Origin: Candidatus Kinetoplastibacterium desouzaii TCC079E
GTDB lineage: Bacteria > Pseudomonadota > Gammaproteobacteria > Burkholderiales > Burkholderiaceae_B
Reading direction: 5' to 3'
NCBI RefSeq assembly: GCF_000340795.1
Contig: NC_020294.1
Coordinates: forward strand, 434,001 to 498,000
Length of the DNA stretch: 64,000 nt
Positions 58,223 through 64,000 of the stretch are shown here, piece by piece. A model generated the notes under the pieces. That model made no database searches, had not been told where the DNA came from, and saw only the letters and a program-made list of their open reading frames with translations. Every line of letters begins with the position of its first letter. The stretch's first letter is position 1. The translations under genes were made by a program, and so were the position numbers.

Positions 58223-59422
58223 TTACACATCTAGCAAAAGACTTTGTGGATCTTCTAAAGCCTCTTTAATAGCAACCAAACCTAGAACTGCTTCTCTACC
58301 ATCAATAATTCTATGATCATAAGATAAAGCTAAATAATTCATAGGACGTATTACTATCTGACCATTCTCCACAACAGCACGATCTTTAGTAGCATGAATA
58401 CCTAAAATAGCAGATTGTGGTGGATTTATTATTGGAGTTGATAACATGGATCCAAAAACACCACCATTAGAAATAGAAAAAGTACCGCCAATCATCTCTT
58501 CTAAACCAAGTTTACCATCAGCTGCCCTTTTACCAAAATCAACAATAGATTTTTCTATATCAGCAATAGATAATTGATCAGCATTCCTAAGTATAGGGAC
58601 AACAAGACCTCTTGAACTACCAACAGCAATCCCAATATCGAAATAACCATGATAAATAATATCTTTACCATCTATAGATGCATTAATTAGAGGAAATTTT
58701 TTTAAGGCAGAAACAGCTGCTTTAACAAAAAAAGACATAAAGCCAAGCTTGACACCATGCTCTTTTTCAAATTTATCCTTGTATTTACGTCTAATATCAA
58801 TAACAGCTTGCATATTAACTTCATTAAAAGTAGTCAATATAGCATTTTCTTGCTGTGATTGTATTAAACGCTCAGCAATTCTAGCTCTCAAACGACTCAT
58901 AGGAACACGTTGCTCAGGTCTACCATCTAACGATAATGTAGAAGAAGTTAATGTTTCAACTTTTGGTAAAGATTGTTTTACAGATAATGCATCATTCTTA
59001 GTGACTCTACCATCTCTTCCTGTACCTGAAATGGAAGAAGCATCAATACCTTTTTCAGATAAAATCTTTGAAGCAGCAGGTGATGAAACACCTTTCATAT
59101 CTTTTGAACTAGAACTTTCCGAAGATGATACCGATGATGTTAATACTTCTTTAGATGGTTCAATAACCACAGAAGGTTTAGCACTTGTATCTATTTTAGC
59201 AATCAATTCTCCTGAAACAACAGTGCTATTGTCTCCTCTAATAATCTCAACCAAAACACCAGAAGATGGCGCTGGAACTTCTAATACAACTTTATCTGTT
59301 TCAATTTCAATTAATATCTCATCTGATTCAACAAAAGAACCAGCATGTTTTTTCCAAGATAACATCGTAGCTTCTGAAATAGATTCAGACAACTGCGGAA
59401 CAACAACTTCTATAATAGCCAT
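58223..59422 (-). CDS. odhB: Dihydrolipoyllysine succinyltransferase (E2o)
   Basis: This is the E2 core of 2-oxoglutarate dehydrogenase (also called sucB). One N-terminal lipoyl domain carries the lipoylated lysine in [14 protein letters not shown] near residue 43. A Ser-rich linker leads to the E3-binding domain ([32 protein letters not shown]) and the catalytic domain with the [13 protein letters not shown] active site. The length of 399 residues is normal. AAAGGA precedes the ATG. It is 43 bases downstream of sucA. Confidence 0.97.
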   Translation of the reverse strand: MAIIEVVVPQLSESISEATMLSWKKHAGSFVESDEILIEIETDKVVLEVPAPSSGVLVEIIRGDNSTVVSGELIAKIDTSAKPSVVIEPSKEVLTSSVSSSESSSSKDMKGVSSPAASKILSEKGIDASSISGTGRDGRVTKNDALSVKQSLPKVETLTSSTLSLDGRPEQRVPMSRLRARIAERLIQSQQENAILTTFNEVNMQAVIDIRRKYKDKFEKEHGVKLGFMSFFVKAAVSALKKFPLINASIDGKDIIYHGYFDIGIAVGSSRGLVVPILRNADQLSIADIEKSIVDFGKRAADGKLGLEEMIGGTFSISNGGVFGSMLSTPIINPPQSAILGIHATKDRAVVENGQIVIRPMNYLALSYDHRIIDGREAVLGLVAIKEALEDPQSLLLDV

Positions 59423-59465
59423 AATGATAAATCCTTTAGTTTATTAAAAGCTCTTCAAGAGTATT

Positions 59466-62339
59466 CTATTTAGCAAGTATGACCTTAAATTTCTGAGCAA
59501 AAGCCTGATCTACTAAAGCTTTTTGTTGCTCTTGATGTTTAGCTAAATAACCAACTGCTGGTGAAGCAGATGCATTGCGTCCAGCATAACCAAGTTTCTG
59601 ACCATCAATCATATTTTCATACAAATGATGCTGTATATAGTACCAAGGTCCTTGATTTTGTGGTTCATCTTGCACCCATATAATCTCTGTTAAATTAGGA
59701 TATTTTGATAACTCAAATTCAAATGCCTTATGTGCAAAAGGATACAATTGCTCTACTCTAATAATAGCAACATTATCTATAGATCTATCTCTACGAGCAT
59801 TAGCCAAATCATAATATACTTTACCTGAACAAACCAATAGCCTTTTAACTGACTTTTGATTGATATTTTTATCCACTTCAGGAATGATAGTTTTAAAAGA
59901 TCCTTCTGATATGTCTGACAGAGGAGAACTAGCATCTTTATTACGCAATAAAGATTTAGGAGTAAATAAAACCAATGGTTTACGAAAAGGACGAATCATT
60001 TGTCTACGTAAAACATGAAAAATCTGAGAAGCATCAGTAGGCTGAACAACTTGCATATTATTATCAGCACACAATTGTAAAAATCTTTCAATTCTAGCAG
60101 AAGAATGCTCTGGTCCTTGTCCTTCATACCCGTGAGGTAACATCATAGTTAAACCAGATTGACGACCCCACTTAGACTCTCCGGAAGATATAAATTGATC
60201 TATAACTACCTGAGCTCCATTCACAAAATCACCAAACTGAGCTTCCCATATTGTAAGAGTATTAGGTTCAGAACAAGCATATCCATATTCAAACCCTAAA
60301 ACAGCCTCTTCTGATAGAACAGAATCAATAACTACAAATGGAGCTTGTGTATCTGAAAGATTTTGAAGAGGAATATAAGTTCCATCATCCCATCTTTCTC
60401 TATTTTGATCATGCAAGACAGCATGTCTATGAGTAAAAGTTCCTCTACCAGAATCTTGACCTGTGATACGAACACCATATCCAGAAAGAAGCAAACTGGC
60501 AAAAGCTAAGTGCTCTCCCATACCATAATCAAGATTAATTTCACCTTGAGACATCTTTCGGCGATCATTTAACAATTTAGCTACTAAAGAATGAGTATTA
60601 AATCCATCTGGAACTTTAGTTATTAGCTCACCTATACGTTTTAATTCAGAAATAGGGAGAGCTGTATCTGCATGATCAGTCCATTTAGAATTTAAAAACG
60701 GAACCCAATCTATAGCATATTTACTCTTATAATCAGTTAATATAGGCTCTATAGTACGATGACCATCCTCCATAACTTGGCGATAATCTTTTACTAAACT
60801 ATCAGCTTCTTCAGTTGTTATAACCTGCTGAGCAATCAACTTATCAGCATAAAGTTTACGAGTACCTGGATGCTTTACAATACGTTTATACATTAAAGGT
60901 TGAGTTAATGCCGGAGTATCTTGTTCGTTATGTCCAAGTTTACGGAAACAGACAATATCAACAACAACATCACGACCAAACTGCATTCTATAATCTACAG
61001 CCAGTCTGGTAGCAAAAACAACAGCTTCTGGGTCGTCACCGTTAACATGAAATACTGGAGCTTCAATCATCTTAACAACATCTGTACAATATATGGTTGA
61101 TCTAGAATCTCTAGGATCAGATGTTGTAAAACCTATCTGATTATTTATAACAAGATGTATTGTACCACCAGTACCATATCCTCTAGTTTGAGCTAAATTC
61201 AAGGTTTCCATAACAACACCTTGACCAGAAAATGCAGAATCACCATGGACAAGAACAGGTAAAACTTGCTTTCCTTTATAATCAGCTCTTCTTTCTTGGC
61301 GAGCTCTAGCACTACCTTCAACCACAGGATTTACAATTTCCAAGTGTGAAGGATTGAAAGACAATGACAAATGAACTGGACCACTTCTCGTAGCTAAATC
61401 ACTGGAAAAACCATTATGGTATTTAACATCACCATCTGCAAGAGACTGGGAATGCTTACCTTCAAACTCAGCAAACAAATCACCAGGCATCTTGCCCATA
61501 ATATTAACCAGCATGTTTAAACGACCTCTATGAGCCATTCCAACTATAATTTCCTGAACACCTAAATCAGCAGAATGATTTACAACCTCATCCATAGAAG
61601 CTATAAAACTTTCTCCACCTTCAAGAGAAAAACGTTTCTGACCAACATACTTGGTATGCAAAAATCTTTCTAAACCTTCTGCTTCAGTCAACTGTTGCAG
61701 TATATGACGTTTACTATCAGAATTTATATTTATATCAACTCCATGAGTTGACTCCATACGCTCCTGAATCCATCTTTTAATTGAAGGATCAGAAACATGC
61801 ATAAACTCAACGCCAATAGAACGACAATAAGTATCTCTTAAAGCTTTTAAAATATCTCGCAAAGTCATAGTACTAGACTTTGTAAAATAAGTATTACTAC
61901 AAGAATAAACTTGATCTAAATCAGCCTCTGTAAATCCATAAAAAGAAGGCTCTAATTCTTTTATCTCAACACGTTCTTTTCTTTTTAATGGATCTAAATC
62001 AGCCCAATGGATACCTAAAGAACGATAAGCAGCTATTAATGATTGAACAAAAACTTGTTTAGAAGCTACAGACAAATCTTGATTTGTAGAAGATTTAGAA
62101 ACAAATGAATTTGATTTTGCACGCTGTGCAAAAGACTCCACTATAGGAGAATGAATCTGATCTCTTGTTGCTTCACTTCCATCTGTGGCTGGAGAATTTT
62201 GCAAATTATCAAAATACTGTCGCCAATGCTCAGCTACAGCACCTGGGTTATCGAGATAAATCTCGTATAATTCTTCTACGTATGGCGCATTCCCGCCAAA
62301 CAAGTATGATGTGGATAATGATTCTTTATTTGAAGACAT
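59466..62339 (-). CDS. sucA: 2-oxoglutarate dehydrogenase E1 component
   Basis: E1o decarboxylates 2-oxoglutarate with thiamine diphosphate. I take ATG 62337-62339 (MSSNKESLSTSYLFGGNAPY), giving 957 residues, the normal length. The upstream in-frame codons to 62429 are the conserved leader RNA, not protein. Visible motifs: GMAHRGRLNMLVNIMGK, HGDSAFSGQGVVMET, the thiamine-binding NNQIGFTTSDPRDSRST with NGDDPEAV, and FRKLGHNEQDTPALTQP. The C-terminal domain has RIERFLQL and EPQNQGPWYY. It is the first gene of sucA-odhB-lpd. Confidence 0.97.
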   Translation of the reverse strand: MSSNKESLSTSYLFGGNAPYVEELYEIYLDNPGAVAEHWRQYFDNLQNSPATDGSEATRDQIHSPIVESFAQRAKSNSFVSKSSTNQDLSVASKQVFVQSLIAAYRSLGIHWADLDPLKRKERVEIKELEPSFYGFTEADLDQVYSCSNTYFTKSSTMTLRDILKALRDTYCRSIGVEFMHVSDPSIKRWIQERMESTHGVDININSDSKRHILQQLTEAEGLERFLHTKYVGQKRFSLEGGESFIASMDEVVNHSADLGVQEIIVGMAHRGRLNMLVNIMGKMPGDLFAEFEGKHSQSLADGDVKYHNGFSSDLATRSGPVHLSLSFNPSHLEIVNPVVEGSARARQERRADYKGKQVLPVLVHGDSAFSGQGVVMETLNLAQTRGYGTGGTIHLVINNQIGFTTSDPRDSRSTIYCTDVVKMIEAPVFHVNGDDPEAVVFATRLAVDYRMQFGRDVVVDIVCFRKLGHNEQDTPALTQPLMYKRIVKHPGTRKLYADKLIAQQVITTEEADSLVKDYRQVMEDGHRTIEPILTDYKSKYAIDWVPFLNSKWTDHADTALPISELKRIGELITKVPDGFNTHSLVAKLLNDRRKMSQGEINLDYGMGEHLAFASLLLSGYGVRITGQDSGRGTFTHRHAVLHDQNRERWDDGTYIPLQNLSDTQAPFVVIDSVLSEEAVLGFEYGYACSEPNTLTIWEAQFGDFVNGAQVVIDQFISSGESKWGRQSGLTMMLPHGYEGQGPEHSSARIERFLQLCADNNMQVVQPTDASQIFHVLRRQMIRPFRKPLVLFTPKSLLRNKDASSPLSDISEGSFKTIIPEVDKNINQKSVKRLLVCSGKVYYDLANARRDRSIDNVAIIRVEQLYPFAHKAFEFELSKYPNLTEIIWVQDEPQNQGPWYYIQHHLYENMIDGQKLGYAGRNASASPAVGYLAKHQEQQKALVDQAFAQKFKVILAK

Positions 62340-62341
62340 AA

Positions 62342-62450
62342 TTCGCTTCACCTTTCCGAGCGTTTCACTCGACACGATGCAGGGGATAAAACCTTCCGCG
62401 ACACGGACTTCCCGTTCAGCGGATAGCAATGGGCAGAAGGCGTGTACGAA
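62342..62450 (-). promoter_or_regulatory. sucA leader RNA (Burkholderiales sucA motif type)
   Basis: The 109 bases before sucA are over half G+C by eye, unlike any other spacer here except the tRNA and tmRNA genes. On the minus strand there are pairing segments ACACG with CGTGT, CCTTC with GAAGG, and a hairpin CGAGTG-AAA-CGCTCG (62371-62357) just before the GGAAAGG ribosome binding site. Position, order and the built-in Shine-Dalgarno fit the sucA RNA motif described upstream of sucA in Burkholderiales. I identify it from context and memory, not a covariance search. It may sense a metabolite or protein of the TCA cycle. Confidence 0.75.
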
Positions 62451-62471
62451 AACCTAAAATTATTAAAAGTT

Positions 62472-62499
62472 ATGATAGTAACATTAGTAACCATGACAA
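62472..62499 (-). promoter_or_regulatory. Predicted promoter of the sucA operon
   Basis: On the minus strand TTGTCA (62499-62494) and TATCAT (62477-62472) are 16 bases apart; each has one mismatch to consensus. The start near 62465 falls about 15 bases before the G+C-rich leader, so the leader RNA would form the whole 5' end of the transcript. Confidence 0.6.
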
Positions 62500-62840
62500 C
62501 TTATAAACATTATAACTCTTTGCTATAGTATTGTCTTATATAAATACAAAAAAATAAAGCTTAATTTTTATTAATATAAATAAACCTGGTTAATATATAG
62601 AATATATAGAAATGTAAATTATAACAATAAGACTAAATTTAAGACTAAATTAATACTTATTAAAAATAACTAATTTCGATAAAAAACCATGAAACAACAA
62701 TAAAAAGATGACTATTGTTAATAATTATTGAAATATTCATTCATTAAGTGATATCTTAGTTTTTTTACTAATAATATTATATTACAATTAAGATTATCTT
62801 TTTAAATCCTAACAACTTACTAAATTAATCATAAAGAACC
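62500..62840. other. Divergent spacer between sucA promoter and maeB
   Basis: These 341 bases are AT-rich with no reading frame or RNA gene seen. A possible weak maeB promoter is TTGAAA (62728-62733) and TATCTT (62752-62757), spacer 18. Confidence 0.4.
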
Positions 62841-64000
62841 ATGGACGATAATAATTTAAACCAAAGAGCTCTTGATTACCACCAATATCCTACACCAGGA
62901 AAGATTTCTGTAACACCAACTAAGGCTTTAGCAAATCAAAACGATCTATCTTTAGCTTACTCTCCTGGTGTTGCTTCTGCTTGTATGGAAATCTTTAAAT
63001 CTGGTGATATCGCAGCAGACAAGTATACATCTAGATCAAATCTAGTTGGAGTTATAACAAATGGAACAGCAGTGCTTGGTCTAGGAAATATAGGACCGCT
63101 AGCATCTAAACCTGTAATGGAAGGAAAAGGATGTTTATTTAAAAAATTTGCTGGAATTGATGTTTTCGATATTGAACTTGCAGAAAATGATCCTGATAAA
63201 TTAGTTGATATTATATCTGCTTTAGAGCCAACTTTAGGTGGTGTAAATCTTGAGGATATTAAAGCTCCAGAATGCTTTTATATCGAACAAAAACTTAAAG
63301 AAAAAATGAAAATTCCTGTTTTCCATGATGATCAACATGGAACAGCTATAATATCATCTGCTGCAATACTCAATGGCCTCAAAGTAGTAGGAAAAGAATT
63401 AGGAAATGTAAAAATAGCCTGTTCTGGAGCTGGAGCTGCTGCAATTTCTTGTTTAGATCTTTTAGTAAGATTAGGAGCAAAAGTAGAAAATATACATGTT
63501 GTTGATTCTCGTGGTGTAATATGGAAAGGTCGAGATGAAAACATGGAGCCAACTAAACTGAAATATGCAAAAGTAACTAACGCAAGAACTTTATCTGACG
63601 TAGTCAAAAATGCTGATGTTTTCCTAGGGTGTTCAACTGCAAAAGTTTTAACTCCTGAAATGGTTAAATCAATGGCAGATAAACCACTAATATTAGCTTT
63701 AGCAAACCCAGAACCTGAAATACTTCCTGGACTAGCTAAGGCTGCCAGACCTGACTGCATAATAGCCACAGGAAGATCTGATTACCCAAATCAAGTAAAT
63801 AACGTTTTGTGTTTTCCGTTTATTTTTAGGGGTGCTTTAGATTCTGGAGCATCAAGAATTACAGAAGAAATGAAAATGGCTACTGTTAAAGCTATATCTG
63901 AACTAGCACAAGCAGAACAAAGCGATGAAGTAGCAAATGCCTATGCTGATCAAAATTTATCTTTTGGTCCAGACTATATAATTCCTAAACCATTCGATCC
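62841..64000 (+). CDS. maeB: NADP-dependent malic enzyme MaeB, N-terminal part (cut by window edge)
   Basis: The frame from ATG 62841 stays open to the window edge, 386 codons. It reads [20 protein letters not shown], then [31 protein letters not shown], the metal-binding [15 protein letters not shown] and NAD(P) site [18 protein letters not shown], and [12 protein letters not shown]. This is the malic enzyme domain of the large bacterial MaeB type, which makes pyruvate, CO2 and NADPH from malate. MaeB proteins carry a C-terminal phosphotransacetylase-like domain, which would lie beyond the edge. It is divergent from sucA. Confidence 0.95.
   Translation, partial: MDDNNLNQRALDYHQYPTPGKISVTPTKALANQNDLSLAYSPGVASACMEIFKSGDIAADKYTSRSNLVGVITNGTAVLGLGNIGPLASKPVMEGKGCLFKKFAGIDVFDIELAENDPDKLVDIISALEPTLGGVNLEDIKAPECFYIEQKLKEKMKIPVFHDDQHGTAIISSAAILNGLKVVGKELGNVKIACSGAGAAAISCLDLLVRLGAKVENIHVVDSRGVIWKGRDENMEPTKLKYAKVTNARTLSDVVKNADVFLGCSTAKVLTPEMVKSMADKPLILALANPEPEILPGLAKAARPDCIIATGRSDYPNQVNNVLCFPFIFRGALDSGASRITEEMKMATVKAISELAQAEQSDEVANAYADQNLSFGPDYIIPKPFD

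Noticed and set aside
58749..59447. 232-codon open frame opposite odhB
   Set aside because: It is antisense to the lipoyl and linker part of a clearly real gene, has no family resemblance, and reflects low stop density opposite Ser/Glu-rich codons.
62342..62450. G+C-rich block as a sign of horizontal transfer
   Set aside because: Its location, structure and ribosome binding site fit a conserved leader RNA; stable RNAs keep high G+C in AT-rich genomes.
63332..63769. 145-codon open frame opposite maeB
   Set aside because: It lies wholly antisense to the malic enzyme catalytic region and shows no domain motif.
1..64000. CRISPR arrays, insertion sequences, prophage or toxin-antitoxin genes
   Set aside because: No repeat-spacer pattern, transposase motif, phage gene or toxin pair is visible anywhere in the window.

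Overview
The window is AT-rich and gene-dense, and almost every gene is a conserved housekeeping or biosynthetic gene of a betaproteobacterium. Blocks such as der-bamB-hisS-rlmN-ndk, gyrA-serC-pheA-hisC-tyrA-aroA-cmk-rpsA-ihfB, sucA-odhB-lpd and rimP-nusA-infB-rbfA-truB-typA follow the order I know from Alcaligenaceae/Burkholderiales. The long AT-only gaps, absence of mobile elements, shortened neighbourhoods and Lys/Asn/Ile-rich proteins indicate a reduced, host-restricted genome. The best guess is a trypanosomatid endosymbiont of the 'Candidatus Kinetoplastibacterium' type; this is inference from composition and synteny, not a database match.

Layout. 1-6.9 kb (minus): hfq (cut by the window edge), der, bamB, a YfgM-like protein, hisS, rlmN, ndk. 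7.1-10.0 kb (plus): valS. 10.1-17.1 kb (minus): trmD-rimM-rpsP, tusA-like, alaS, dadA and a ferredoxin-type reductase. 17.8-19.8 kb (plus): rho and queH. 19.7-32.9 kb (minus): a ZIP metal transporter, polA, typA-truB-rbfA-infB-nusA-rimP, rluB. 33.3-35.7 kb (plus): tRNA-Thr(CGU), rpmE2, a MATE exporter. 35.7-37.7 kb: orn, rsgA, rplS. 37.8-42.9 kb (minus): etfA-etfB, a histone-deacetylase-like hydrolase, lapA, ihfB, rpsA. 43.0-51.9 kb (minus): cmk, aroA, tyrA, hisC, pheA, serC, gyrA. 52.2-55.2 kb: ompA, tmRNA, rluD, bamD. 55.2-62.5 kb (minus): trpS and the 2-oxoglutarate dehydrogenase operon with its leader RNA. From 62.8 kb: maeB, running off the end.

The gene set covers translation (four aminoacyl-tRNA synthetases, ribosomal proteins S1, S16, L19 and L31B, ribosome maturation factors, tRNA modification, trans-translation), transcription termination, envelope assembly (BamB, BamD, OmpA-like) and the chain from 3-phosphoshikimate to prephenate, phenylpyruvate and tyrosine precursors, plus a carbon core of 2-oxoglutarate dehydrogenase and malic enzyme. 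This fits a symbiont supplying aromatic amino acids.

I found no clearly new multi-gene system. The points most worth checking are: (1) a Gly-to-Cys change in the phenylalanine-binding motif of PheA, predicted to relax feedback; (2) trpS with an in-frame A-AAA-AAA heptamer and a 43-codon open extension in the -1 frame; (3) loss of most catalytic carboxylates of the PolA proofreading site; (4) a G+C-rich leader before sucA, directly downstream of a good promoter, matching the Burkholderiales sucA RNA motif; (5) a BamB without a lipobox; and (6) a tmRNA with the altered tag ANDTRFKLAA.
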